Assembly (NCBI GenBank): GCA_015680685.1
Contig: MNCI01015910.1
Location: 1,042,592-1,104,591 of the forward strand
Reading direction: 5' to 3'
Length of the DNA stretch: 62,000 nt
DNA from: Gnetum montanum
Taxonomy: Eukaryota; Streptophyta; Gnetopsida; Gnetales; Gnetaceae
Shown here: piece by piece, positions 1-10,160 of the stretch
Position numbering within the stretch: position 1 is the first letter of the stretch
How the letters are laid out: each line of letters starts with the position of its first letter
Notes under the pieces: model-generated
The model's input: the letters and a program-made list of their open reading frames with translations, nothing else
Told to the model about the DNA's origin: nothing
The model's database searches: none
Position numbers and translations under genes: made by a program

Positions 1-123
1 CCTCTTATTTATAGATATGGCGGCGGGACGCGATATCGCGTACCTGATATCGCAGGAGAAGACGCGATATCGCGTACGCAATATCGCATCCGCGATAGGC
101 CTAGTGCAAGTCGCGTCTCATCA
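1..123 (-). repeat. Element A 3' LTR, U3 start (truncated by window edge)
   Basis: On the minus strand the sequence from 123 begins TGATGAGACGCG and continues with repeats of CGCGATATCGCG-type words up to a CTATAAATAAGAGG TATA region at 1-14. It resembles the U3 parts of the LTRs at 5337-5433 and 9290-9405. RNase H coding sequence abuts it at 124 with no polypurine tract between them, so the 3' part of the internal region is missing. Confidence 0.75.
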
Positions 124-1950
124 ACTACACATGCAAAGAGGAATTCATTACAAAAGTGATTAGAAAGTGGATATTCATCCTCTTTGTTGTCCCATCTTAA
201 CCAAGATAAATGATCAGCAACAACATTCTCGGTGCCTTTACAATCGATCATCGTAAGATCAAACTCTTGTAAGATTACGAGCCATCATATGATGTGAGGG
301 CTCACCATTGGTTTATTCAGCAAGAATTGAATTGCACTATGTTCTATGTGTACAAATACCTTATAGCCCAATACATAGTGCCTAAACTTATCTAGTGCAA
401 ACACCGCAACCAGTAACTCCTTTTTTGTTGTGGTGTAGTTAAGATGTGCACTAGCAATACTTCGACTTGCACATTGGATGTAATAGGGTCATTTCTGGTC
501 ATTTAACTGCATGAGTACGGCTCCTAAGGCAAATTTGGACGTGTCAGTCATTATATGGAACAACTTGGACTAGTTAGGAGCTTGTAGAATGGGTGTTTCT
601 ACAAGCTTCTGCTTCAAGGTTTGAAAAGCTAGTTCACATTCCTTAGTCCATTCAAAAGGTACGTACTTTTTCATTAGTTCAACTAATAGTTTTGCAACCT
701 TTGAAAAGTCCTCTATGAATTTTCTATAATAGCCAGTGTGTCCAAGGAATGATCAGATGTCTTTTACAGTTTCAGGTTGATGTGTGGTTCCTTAGATGAC
801 TTTGATCTTTTCGGGGTCTACCTTTATCCTTGTTTGTGAAATCTTATGCCTTAATACTATGCCTTCTTGGACCATTAAATGGCTTTTTTGCTAGTTGAGC
901 CTTAAGTTGGTTTCAACACATCATTTTAGTACCTACTCTAGTCAATCCAATGCTTATTCAAAGTCTGCTTCATAGGTGGAGAAATCGTCCATGAAGACCT
1001 CTATACAATTCCCTATTTGCTACTAAAGGACACTTAGAACCAAATGTTGAAACGTTGTAGGAGCATTGCACAAGCCAAACGGAATCTGTTTGTATGCAAA
1101 TGTCCCCCAAGGACTTGTGAACGTGGTCTTGGCTTGGTCTTCTAGTGCTATTTGGATTTGGTTGTATCCAGTGTACCCATCCAGAAAACTATAGTAGCGA
1201 TGCCCTTCAATGGTGTCTAAGACTTGGTAGACGAATGTCAATGGAAAGTGGTCTTTGAATGTTGCCATGTTCAATAGCCTAAAGTCTATACACACCCTCC
1301 ATTTACCTCTTTTTTTGGGCATAATAACTAATGGACTAACCCATTCGCTATTAGCAATGGGGTAGATGAACCCAGCTTTTAGAAGTTGTTCAATTTCTTA
1401 TTTAACCACTTGCTTTAGCTTTGGGTTCAATCACCTCTGTGGTTGTCGTTGAGGTTTCATAGAGGGGTAAGTGTAAATCCTATGTTGGCATATCCTAGTG
1501 TCTATTCTAGTTAATTTGGGATATAACCAAGTAAAGGTTTTTAACCATTTTTTCACCATTTTTAGTAGTCTCTCTTTTTGTTGAGGAGCAAGCTTAGCAT
1601 TAATAATTACTAGTTTTCCATTTTTAAGAAATGTATACTCCATACTAGTGGGAAATGGTTTTAAATCAAGGGGCTCTTGCTTAAAGTTACCAAGGATTTC
1701 CAACTTCCCCTAGTTGATATTTTCAATGTCAAGACTTGGAAGTTGGCGATGAACTTGCTCTAATGTGTCTATGCTATCGATGTAAGTGCAAGTCAAACCC
1801 TCAGTTGGTTCCATGCATATAGTTGAATTGCTCTCTTGGTCAGTTGTCAGCCACTAGGTGCCTTTCTATCTTGTGGTTGCTGCATACAGGTATCTTTGTA
1901 TGTTATGCACACTAGTTGCATGTTGGCAATGTTAAATGTTGTATGAACTA
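124..1950 (-). pseudogene. pol: Element A pol: reverse transcriptase and RNase H, degenerate
   Basis: Minus-strand remnant of the RT-RNase H part of a gypsy polyprotein. The cleanest RT block is at 1023-1322: WRVCIDFRLLN, then a YSFLDGYTGYNQIQIA palm motif and FGLCNAPTTFQ. The catalytic block follows as a FMDDFSTY-like motif near 985-1000. The thumb and RNase H continue with frameshifts and TAG/TAA stops (FALGAVLMQLND, LNYTTTKKELL, HSAIQFLLNKPM), ending with the MIDCKGTENVVADHLS motif at about 200-250. The connector upstream (1431-1703) carries LKPFPTSMEYTFL, also present in D and E. The protein would copy element RNA into DNA. Integrase is missing. Not functional; family assignment is secure. 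Confidence 0.85.
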
Positions 1951-1956
1951 GGACTT

Positions 1957-2400
1957 CTACATGCAATTACACCCTGTATCAATGTATGTGATGCACGGAA
2001 CTTTCTTCTTCTTGATCTTTCTGACCATATTTTCCTTTGATATCTCTAGGGAAAGATCATGTATTCCTATGCATGCATCAATTATGCTTAGCCATGCTCT
2101 TCCCATTATGATTGGGAAGTCCCCCTTACAGTTGTTGACTTGAATCACTAGGAAGTCGGCTGGATACAACCATCCAAAAACAATGGTGACAATGTCCTCC
2201 ATGAGTCCTAATGGGATAGTAATGGACTAGTCAGCCAACTCTAAATGAATGTTACTATTTTTTAGTGGAGGCAAGTTCCAAGCTTTGTACATTTCTTAAG
2301 AGATTAAGTTGATACTAGAACCTGAATATAAAAGAGCTTTGCAAGGTTTATTCCTAGTGATTTCTAAATATATAAGAGGACTCCCGAGATCAGATAATTT
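1957..2400 (-). pseudogene. Element A aspartic protease, degenerate
   Basis: The region encodes a retropepsin-like segment: PLIYLEITRNKPCKALL followed by LYSGSSINLIS, where the related copies in B and D show similarly decayed active sites (SLGFGINLIS in B, DSRSRINLIS in D). The second half holds GDFPIIMGRAWLS, the conserved flap/C-terminal block. The expected catalytic Asp-Ser/Thr-Gly reads Tyr-Ser-Gly here, so the enzyme would be dead even without the frameshifts. The protease would mature the Gag-Pol polyprotein. It lies between gag and RT, as in gypsy elements. Confidence 0.75.
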
Positions 2401-4470
2401 CCTAGGAAGATAGCTAGCCTTAATCCAATCAGTAATTACATGCATCAACATGACCATGTGCATTGCATGTGGCATTTGGTTTGAAGGGAGTTCTAAAGTT
2501 TCAAATGATGGTGAGGCCTTTGGAGAGTTAGTTGCTTGTGACTGCAAGGACTTGGTTGGATTGTTGGTCCTAAAGAAAGGTCTTTTCTTTACATGGCTTT
2601 CTGAACCAATAGTAGAGTGAAGATTAACAACCCTTGTAGTGTTACATTGTTGCGACTGGGCACGGAGCTCACCCTGCATGGCTAGAGTAGATGGTAATGG
2701 AGTTAAGGGTGGAAGAGATGCAATCGGATGAGAAGGATAGTACGTTTGTGGAACATCACTCCTAGGAGAAGGAGTTCTATAATACTCATGGGCTTGGTAG
2801 TGAGGTTGGGGAGTGACGTGACCAATAGAGTCACATGGAGAGATTGACTGCTACATGTAGTATCCATATGGGTCAGTTTGATGGTAAGGGTACTGTTAAC
2901 ATGGTGGTGGCATTCCCCATGATTTTGGGTACTACCACTATTGGTACTGCTCATTTGGTTGTGGTGGAGTTCCACTTGGATAATATGTCAAGTTTTGGTG
3001 GAACTGTCTTGGGTTACCTTGGGGATAAGGTAACCTTCAGGGTGTTTGCCTTCTGTTTAATTGTGGGTTGAGTGCATACAACCCAAACTTCTATAGATGT
3101 GAGATTATAGGACAACATCCCTTAGGATGGTCATATTGGCATATCTCACATCAACCATCATTGTTTGTATCTGAATCCACAACCTCTTTGATGATGGAAA
3201 CTTTACCCTTACCTTTGTTATCTGCATATTCAGTTTCTTTCTTTTTCCTCCTTTGTTGGTTACTACCTAGTTCCCTAGACTCCTCTACTATTTTGAGAAC
3301 GGTTTGAAATCTATTATCTAGAGAGTCCCACATTTGGTCCATCTTTGCTAATACTTCTAATGCAAGTTTTTGAATAGACAAAGTTTTCCTATTCACCATC
3401 TCTTCAAGTGGTGACTCTTCTTCATCCTCACAAAATCTAGCTCCCTTATTTTGGAGGGAAGGATCTCTATTGTATTCCTCTGTACTCTCTCTTTTCCTTA
3501 ACTCACCTTCCTCTTTGGCAACTTTCTCCAACAATCTTTGTACTTGATGGGCTCTAAGCTTAGGTAGTCTTCCTTGGGCATAAGTCCCAAGGGTTCTTCA
3601 TGTTTCATGCCTAAGCCCATCTACGAGATGGCGTACTTGTTCCCTTTGCAAGTAACCATGGCCTGGGCAATGATGTAACATCGCATAATATTGGCCCATG
3701 GTAGCATCCAAGGGTTTGTGTCCTCCTTGTTTCCATCCTTGGATTTTCTTTCGCAGGCTGAACACTTGGGAGTATGTTTGATACTTATCATTGAATAGTT
3801 CTAACATGGTAATCCATTGACGAATGGACTCCAGTTCTAATGACCAATACCAGCTTTCTGCTTCCTTGATCAGTGTCTATGAAAACAACTTGAGTTTTTG
3901 CCACTTATTTTCTATGTTTTTCAAGGCACATGCATCATGAAATTCTTGCAAATGATTTTGAGGATCAACGTTGTATCCCCCTTCAAATCATGGGATATTA
4001 ATCATGTCTAATCTTTTGATCATGCTGTCTTTTTAGTCCCTTGATGAGATTCTAACAGCCTTAGTTATATCTAGCATACTTTAGGTAGCGAGTAGGGGTT
4101 CATCATGATCATATTCTCTATGGCGTCTATGATGCCTATGCTATTCCCTACTCTCCCTCCTTTCACAGTTTGTTTCTCTAGAATGTCCTCATCCCCTTTC
4201 TTGACTATTTTGTCTATTATTCCTATTTCTCCTACCATTATCCTCAAGGTCTTTCCCTCTACGACTACATTCCAATCTTGAAGGATAGGGGGAAGGAGAT
4301 GATGCAGGGGAAGAGGGAGGAGGACCATCACCATGATCATGCCTACTTCCTTCTCTTCAGTGGTCATGGCCTCGATCGTAGTTATGATCAGAATGTCCAT
4401 CTTTGTCATGTGTTCATGTTCCTTTTTCGGACCTAGGTGGTGAAACACTCTCATAAGAAGAAGGAGACAT
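2401..4470 (-). pseudogene. gag: Element A gag, degenerate
   Basis: Likely start is the minus-strand ATG at 4470 (MSPSSYESVSPPRS), followed by a His/Arg/Asp-rich linker. The capsid-like core lies at about 3590-3900: WQKLKLFS, then AESWYWSLELES, MLELFNDKYQTYSQVF and a HCPGHGYLQREQ block, matching the plant retrotransposon gag type. A zinc-knuckle-like CEICQYDHPKGC sits near 3100-3150, then a Pro/Gln/Tyr-rich tail. Compared with B and D this copy lacks the N-terminal VYTHPDEY module, so its gag starts later. Gag would package element RNA. Several frameshifts. Confidence 0.75.
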
Positions 4471-4587
4471 AATTTTCTATTCAATGTGCAATACTTTTGA
4501 TTTTCATAATTGTAAGATAACCAACCCTAAGGGTTCGTTCCAACAATGGGAAGATTTCCTAAGTTCTAGCTAGCACACAAACAACAA

Positions 4588-4608
4588 AGTCCCCAGCAAC
4601 GGTGCCAA
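4588..4608 (-). promoter_or_regulatory. Element A primer-binding site (tRNA-Asp type)
   Basis: Directly after the 5' LTR the minus strand reads TTGGCACCGTTGCTGGGGAC. This is close to the Athila-type site complementary to the 3' end of tRNA-Asp (TGGCGCCGTTGCCGGGG), with differences that are transitions. It fixes the 5' LTR end at 4609 and the orientation of element A. Equivalent sites are at 7186-7204, 11067-11086 and 49731-49752. Confidence 0.8.
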
Positions 4609-5153
4609 TGATGAGCGACGAGGTATCCCTACACTCAACCATACGAATATGGGCGTACACACACAATCTAGTTGAATTCCAAGGACTAAGTGCTTATGCA
4701 CCTTTACAGAACCCAGACGGGTTAGTCAATTGTTGTCTTCCCAAGCTTACTTGTATAGCACAATTGTATGGTTAAGTAAACTTGAGCTATATGATTTTTA
4801 TATATTTTTTGATGTTTTATGTCCTAGTGCTACAAAGGGAGAAGTGAACTAATTAAGTAACTAATTTAATTTAACTAATCTACTATGCTCTAACTAGTCC
4901 TAACACCAACATTCGTTCCCACTTTCCATACACATCCTTAACCAGTGCAACACTACTGGGATTACCAAATGCTAATCGTTACTAGGTTACCAAGTGTTCC
5001 ATGCATGCTTGAAGTGGTCGTACTGAGTGTGCTTACTTGGGAGAGTTAACAAGGTGAGAGAGAGAACATTAACTAACTAAGGAAAGCATTAAATAACTGT
5101 AAATAACATTAAATAAGCTATTCTAAATGCTACAAGGTTTATCACAAAGTTCT

Positions 5154-5205
5154 TCTTTATTTCCGACCACAAGGTGTGCTCAAGCACACAATGCTCAAAT
5201 AAAGA
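5154..5205 (-). promoter_or_regulatory. Poly(A)-signal stem-loop in LTR R region (element A copy)
   Basis: TCTTTATT (5154-5161) pairs perfectly with AATAAAGA (5198-5205). Inside the loop GTGTGCT and AGCACAC form a second 7-bp stem. In sense orientation AATAAA lies in the 3' arm, so it is probably the LTR polyadenylation signal. The same structure, more or less decayed, is at 9104-9158, 10428-10481, 24771-24823, 38602-38655, 50328-50381 and 56776-56827. Confidence 0.6.
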
Positions 5206-5328
5206 TATGTTCACTTTATGACTCCTACTACGGGCACTCAAAAATAGTTATAACTTTGAGGAAGGTAAACTGCAAGAGTTTGGATAAGGGAGTAAGACTA
5301 ACTATGCAAACCAAGTGCACCTGCCTCT

Positions 5329-5433
5329 TATTTATAGGCAATGAGGTGGGTCTTGACATCAGATGCCCAATATCGCTTGGTGAGCTCTGATATCGTGGAT
5401 GCGATATCGTGGCCCCGATATCATGGTTCATCA
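5329..5433 (-). promoter_or_regulatory. U3 GATATC word array and TATA box of element A LTR
   Basis: On the minus strand, repeated GATATC-centred words (GATATCGG, CGATATCGC, CGATATCAG, CGATATTGG) cluster in about 95 bp and are followed at once by CTATAAATAAGAGG, a good plant TATA box. The same layout occurs at 1-123 and 9281-9405. The array probably acts as an upstream activating region; this is inferred from position only. Confidence 0.65.
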
Positions 5434-5918
5434 ATGAGTGTGCCCTCTTTACTAGTTAACAAATATTTATTTCTAAGTGATCATTTACTCTCTTTGGAGT
5501 ATTATGAGGATATGAAAATTTTGAATTTCCAACTAATAATGTTTAGAAATTTTTTGAGAACATGGCTAGGATGTTCTCTAATTTTCTCATATCATTAAGA
5601 AGAATTGGATTGCCTAGTTGGTGTATCAACTCTTTTTCATGAATGTTAGAGTGGACTTATCTTTGGTAACTTTATTGTTGTTTGAATATTAGTTTTTTTA
5701 CATGGCTCATTAAATGTAGTTTTGGACTTATTCATGATACTTTTAAAAATAGAAGGTTTCATCTTTACTCTAAATGCTATCTTTATCATAGAGATGTTGA
5801 AATAGTAATATCAGTAATGAAGAGAATTAGGATTCTACTCTATAATTAATGTTTGATTATGGTATGGATGAGCATAAATTTTCCTACACCAATACATGTT
5901 TTTTCCTTGTGGGAATAT
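5434..5918. other. Spacer between element A and LTR H
   Basis: AT-rich sequence with no supported coding region. The short open frames here have no recognisable motif. It is probably older repeat DNA into which A inserted. Confidence 0.4.
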
Positions 5919-7185
5919 TGATGAGTCATTCAATGATATTCAGTAAGTTGATTATAAGCCCTAGACTTAGGAAGGATCATGTGCATCTTATGTTTGTACT
6001 TCTAGCCTATTTGGTTGAGGTTTGTGTCTCTTATGCATGCATCCTTACTTCCTCTATTACCTTTCTAGGTTATGTGCATGTCTTAAGTCCCTTAAGATGT
6101 TTCTAATCCTTTTTAGACTTCTTGTAATCCTTAGGACATGTTTCCCTTGGTTCCAACTTTTCTTGGGACTAGAAATTTAGTGAATGATGTAGGAAGATGT
6201 GTTGGTATTAACACACTTCTTGTGTCAATACCCCTACATTGATGCATCCCCTACATCATCCTTATTATTAATTTTTACCAAAATGATGACTTAGAATAGC
6301 TATGATATATTGAAATATCTCTATTAGCACATGGTCAAACTTGAACCATTTTATGGTAAAAATCATAAGCACCTAGGTTACACTCTTCACATACAACTCT
6401 GATAGCTCAGAATTCCTTTGAGACTTTTGGGATTTTGGTATTTGGTTGTGTGAAAAGATTCTTCTTTTTTATATAAGTACGATTTTCTTCTTATTTTGTG
6501 TGTTTTGAGTCATACCTTCCTAAGTGCTGCCTTGCTTTCATAGCCCAAAACCATTTGGTCAATGTAGAGTCTAGTGTTTTGCATTATGAATAAAGCTTAT
6601 GGTTTCCCATGTTTTATAATTTGAATATCCTAAAATATAAAAATACCAGAAATATAAACCTTATGCTTATCATACAAATTTATTACTAGGTTATGTATTC
6701 ATTTATATATTTGTTTCAATTATGTTGAGCTACAACAATTCATCCTTCTCCAAGGAGGTCATAACTATATGACATGGTGTTAGGCCATTGAGGTTATGAC
6801 TAGAAGTGGTTTTCTACTTCCTATGTGCAGTGTTGTACATGTTCCTTAGGGGATTACAACCTGTTAGTTGTATGTGTTTGAGCATTGCCACTTGTCTTGG
6901 AAGGGGTTTTGATGCATGTATTATTTATTATTTTATTTTTATATTTATAAACTACATAAAAATTATAAATATAAAATTATAGATATTCTTTCTTCTTTGA
7001 ACATGGAAACATGGGTATCTCATGTATTATATGTACCATGTTTTTTTTATATTTATTATATGCAAAAATATATACAAGTGTTCTTTGTAATTCACATTAA
7101 CACCATCCTCAGAAGTTAATTATTGGGTTGCACTGCATTCCATATCATATAGTTTCATTAACCACAACAAGTGGGAATCCTATTA
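5919..7185 (+). repeat. LTR H (plus strand, G/H subfamily, ~1.27 kb)
   Basis: Starts TGATGAGTCATT at 5919 and ends before a primer-site match at 7186. It is the inverted counterpart of the G LTR (7449-9532). Shared blocks include GTGTTAGGCCATTGAGGTT (near 6780) against its reverse complement near 7830, and matching AT-rich stretches at 6910-7080 and 7560-7700. It carries words such as TTGATGCATCCCC at 6190-6265, a TATATAAG box at 6470, and AATAAA near 6590. It is longer than the 825-943 bp LTRs of the other subfamilies. Confidence 0.65.
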
Positions 7186-7204
7186 TTAGCATCATTGCCA
7201 GGGA
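7186..7204 (+). promoter_or_regulatory. Element H primer-binding site
   Basis: TTAGCATCATTGCCAGGGA differs from the Athila-type TTGGCACCGTTGCCAGGGA at three positions, all transitions of the kind expected from decay of methylated cytosines. It marks LTR H as a 5' LTR reading rightward. Confidence 0.65.
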
Positions 7205-7443
7205 AGGATGCTAGTGAATTATCTTAAATACTTATACATTCTTGGTTTTAACAATTTTTCAACTAGATTGTGTATTTCCATTAGCTTTGTATGTAGGTTA
7301 CCATCACAAGTAATATGATGGATAACATTGCAACCTCAATAATGACCTCTAGCAAGAAGAATGTAATGAAGTGAAGGAGGGTCAATGTTATAATGAAACA
7401 TTTGTTAGATGTTTTTCTAACATTGATTGTCTTGGCTTATCAC
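7205..7443 (+). mobile_element. Remnant of element H internal region
   Basis: About 240 bp of leader-like sequence after the primer site, cut off by the end of the opposing G LTR at 7449. No coding motif seen. The bases just left of G, CAAGA (7444-7448), are the expected G target duplication, but the partner copy was not located. Confidence 0.45.
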
Positions 7444-8576
7444 CAAGATGATAGTGGTCTCATCGGTTTTGGGCTAATGGGATATATCATACAAATTGCA
7501 GTGTGATCTATCACTTTAAGGATGATGTTGAGTGGATTGGCAAGAACACTCATGTATATCATTGCATTTAATAAATATAAAAAATAGTGTATATGATACA
7601 AATGGAAACTTGTGTTGCCATGGTGAGAGATTGTAAAAATATTTATAATTTTATATTTTATAATATTTTATGGATTTATAATTATAAGGAACAAACAAAT
7701 AATAATAAACACACATGTAATGCAATCCTACTTTGGCATAGGGGCAATGCTTATGTTGCAATCTCTCAAGGGAATAAGTACAACACCATACACAAATACA
7801 TAAATAAAATGACTCTTAGTCACAACCTTAATGGCCTAACACCATATCATATAGTTGTGACCTCCTTAGGTAAGGCTGAATTGTTGCAGCATATGAAAAT
7901 AAGAAATAAATAAATATTTTTATGGTTTTTAATGTTTTATAATTTTTTTGGTATTTTAATGTTTAAGGAATCAATGATGCAAAAATTAGAAATTCATAAG
8001 ATTTATTCACTATGCAAACACTAGACTTTGCATCAACAAAATGGTCCAAGCTACATACGCAAGGTAGTACTTTGATAGAGTCTAAAACTCAAAACACATA
8101 CAAAATAAGGAAAGAATCACTTACCTAAGGGAGGAAAAGCTTTTCACATGAAAATGGATGGTAAAAGCCAAGAAAAATTCTTGGAATCAATTTTTTTTTA
8201 CATGGAGATTGTCTTAAGTATTTGTAGTTTTTTCAACATAATGATAAGGGTTCACTAATACCTAGGCATTAATGGAGGCTTGTTAGCACAGCCAAGACTT
8301 CCCAAAATACATAGGAAGAGGCTGTGATGCAAATGTAGTCAAACTAGGGCACCATGGAGGATGCATTAGTGCCTTTACATTGATCTAGGGGCTGCACTAG
8401 TGCAAGGAAGCTAGTGCATCCCTACTTTTGATACTTTTTCTCCATTTTACTAGATGAAAACTAGGATGCCTAGGGACATGTCAAAACCTTCTGAGGATCT
8501 TTAAATGAAGCTAGAAACTTTCCAAAAGGCCCAAGACATGTTCTAAACCTACAAGTATAAATTGGAAGATAAGGAT

Positions 8577-9405
8577 TGATGAGTGGCGAGGTACCCCTAC
8601 ACTCAACCATATGAATAGGAGTGTAACACGCGCGATCCAATTGAACTCCGTAGACTAAGTGCCTACACGCCTCATGGAACACTTAAGGTTAATTATTCAT
8701 TATCTTCCTAGACTTACTTGTAGTTATCATGGTGTATGGTTAAGTAAGTCTGAGGTATATGATTTTTATATCTTTTTATGTTTTATCTCCTATGCTATTG
8801 AGGTGAAGGGTTGAAGAGACTAATTACTAACTCTAACTAATGAACTAAGTCTAATTTAACCTAGCGTTAGCATCCGTTCCCACTTACCGTACACAACCTG
8901 AACCGATGCAACCGTGGTTACCAAACACTAATCATTGCTGGGATCACCATGCGTAACGCACGTGCTCGAAGTGATCGTACTAAGGCACTTAACTAGGAGA
9001 GAAGGGTTGAGAGAGAAAGTAGTAAATAACAAATAATAAATAACAATAAATAAAATCATAATTAGCCTATTCCATGCATTGCAAGGTTTATCCAATAAGC
9101 TCGTCTTTATTTCCGTACACAAACTTGTGTTCAGGTACAATGTTTGCTCGAATAAAGATCCATTTACTTTAGGACTCCTACTGCGGGCACATGGAAAATA
9201 TTCTATCTCTGGAGTGATCAATCTACCAGAGTTTCCCTACTGTCTAGCCTAGGATGAGGAAACAAGGGAGAGCCACCTCTTATTTATAGGTATGATGACG
9301 CACCGTGATACCGCGTACGCGATATCGCGGGGGAGGATGCAATATCGTGACGGCCGCGATATCGCGTACGCGATATTGTGGCCCATGTGATATTGCGTCC
9401 CATCA
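8577..9405 (-). repeat. Solo LTR S1 of the A-type subfamily (829 bp)
   Basis: Complete LTR with TGATGA/TCATCA ends and no internal sequence, flanked by identical 5-bp duplications AGGAT at 8572-8576 and 9406-9410. It contains a TATA box (9281-9288, minus), a CGCGATATCGCG word array (9290-9405) and the AATAAA stem-loop (9104-9158). A solo LTR arises by recombination between the two LTRs of a full element. It sits inside the older G LTR. Confidence 0.92.
9281..9405 (-). promoter_or_regulatory. U3 word array and TATA box of solo LTR S1
   Basis: The minus strand shows repeated CGCGATATCGCG, GATATTGC and GCGATATC words, then CTATAAATAAGAGG at 9276-9289. The words retain many intact CpG sites, suggesting this insertion is younger or less decayed than neighbouring copies. 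Confidence 0.65.
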
Positions 9406-9532
9406 AGGATGCAAACTTGGGAGATAAAAACCTCAACCATACATTAGAAAATCATAAACACAAGGTACATAACATACATCCAAAGTCAAAGACTTATAAT
9501 TAACTTATGAAATGACACTAGATGACTCATCA

Positions 9533-9545
9533 TACTCCCACAATT
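9533..9545 (-). promoter_or_regulatory. Element G polypurine tract
   Basis: The minus strand reads AATTGTGGGAGTA immediately before the LTR start TGATGAG. It matches the tracts of B (CGTGGGGGTA) and E (AGTCATGGGGGTA), where the LTR also begins directly after GTA. Confidence 0.7.
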
Positions 9546-10155
9546 AAGTAGAGCTAGTTCCATAACTTTAAAGTCCAAAATATAATATTTGAACTATACA
9601 CATTACATGATTAATGTGAAGGATTATAATGGATAGATGTACAAACCATGGCTATGTTACAATAGAATACTAGTCATCTCATTAAGAAGTGCTATGGGGT
9701 GGTGGTTGAAAGAAGAATTTCCCTAACATGATTACTTAATATGAGAAGAAGTTGAAGAAGTTGCGTGTGGGCATATGAAATCTCTAAAGTTATGCTTCTA
9801 AATCTATCACCCTTGCTCGAATCTATTGATTCTATTCATACACCAGTCATTACTCTCGTACGAGTACTTGTAATCATTTATTAGCATCAATCTAGAATTG
9901 TTCATGATTCCTTTTCTCTTGCAAGAGCTCATTGTAGGCTAAATTTAGTTTAATCCTCACTCAATGAACTTTCTCTTCTAGCTCCTCATGTAGTTGAATT
10001 GAAGAATTTTGAACCACGTAGAGATACCTCCTTCATTCACCTACACATCCTCTTTAGCTTCCTTAAGTCTTCTCTCAAGGACAAGGATAGTTGCTTCCTA
10101 GTAAAGAATTCACATGTTTTTTTAAAAGATCTATTTTCTCTTGTAATGTTGGTTC
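9546..10155 (-). pseudogene. Element G third ORF, C-terminal part (coiled-coil region)
   Basis: Continuing on the minus strand from 21446 across the insertion of B, the sequence reads LNAKLQKMDASEPTLQEKID then LLKKHVNSLL, a heptad-like coiled-coil stretch, with later Leu/Glu/Lys-rich pieces (QLHEELEEKVH, NLAYNELLQEKRNHEQF). It ends shortly before the polypurine tract. The reading continues through the B target site, which shows that B interrupted this ORF. Function unknown; many stops. Confidence 0.6.
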
Positions 10156-10160
10156 ACTTG

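Larger units (their letters stand above)
1..5433 (-). mobile_element. Element A: Athila-like Ty3/gypsy retrotransposon, partial
   Basis: Minus-strand LTR retrotransposon reading from its 5' LTR (4609-5433) through primer site, gag, protease, reverse transcriptase and RNase H to the start of a 3' LTR that leaves the window at position 1. The order gag-PR-RT-RH and the RT/RH motifs identify Ty3/gypsy; the primer site resembles the tRNA-Asp type known from the Athila group. Integrase and any third ORF are absent because RNase H joins directly to LTR sequence at about 123. All reading frames are broken, so the copy is dead. Confidence 0.85.
4609..5433 (-). repeat. Element A 5' LTR (825 bp)
   Basis: Bounded by TGATGA at the minus-strand start (5433) and TCATCA at the end (4609), next to the primer site. 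Order in the sense direction: word array of GATATC variants (5337-5433), TATA box (5329-5336), stem-loop with AATAAA (5154-5205), then a U5 shared with the LTRs of D, E and the solo LTR at 8577. The flank beyond 5433 is ATGAG; the partner target duplication would be left of the window. Confidence 0.85.
7449..9532 (-). repeat. Element G 3' LTR, interrupted by a solo LTR
   Basis: Minus-strand LTR starting TGATGAGTCATC at 9532, next to a polypurine-like tract, and ending at 7449. Removing the solo LTR and its target duplication (834 bp) leaves about 1.25 kb, matching LTR H. Words near 8320-8420, in sense TGCACTAGTGCA and GATCAATGTAAAGGCA, are the U3 array. A weak TATA-like ACAAATAC is near 8215. 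Confidence 0.7.

Noticed and set aside
2835-3307. Plus-strand frames opposite element A gag
   Set aside because: Antisense shadows of gag, and the zinc-knuckle motif reads on the minus strand.
7587-7913. 108-codon plus-strand frame
   Set aside because: Falls within the G LTR on its antisense strand; composition is AT-driven and broken in the homologous LTR H.
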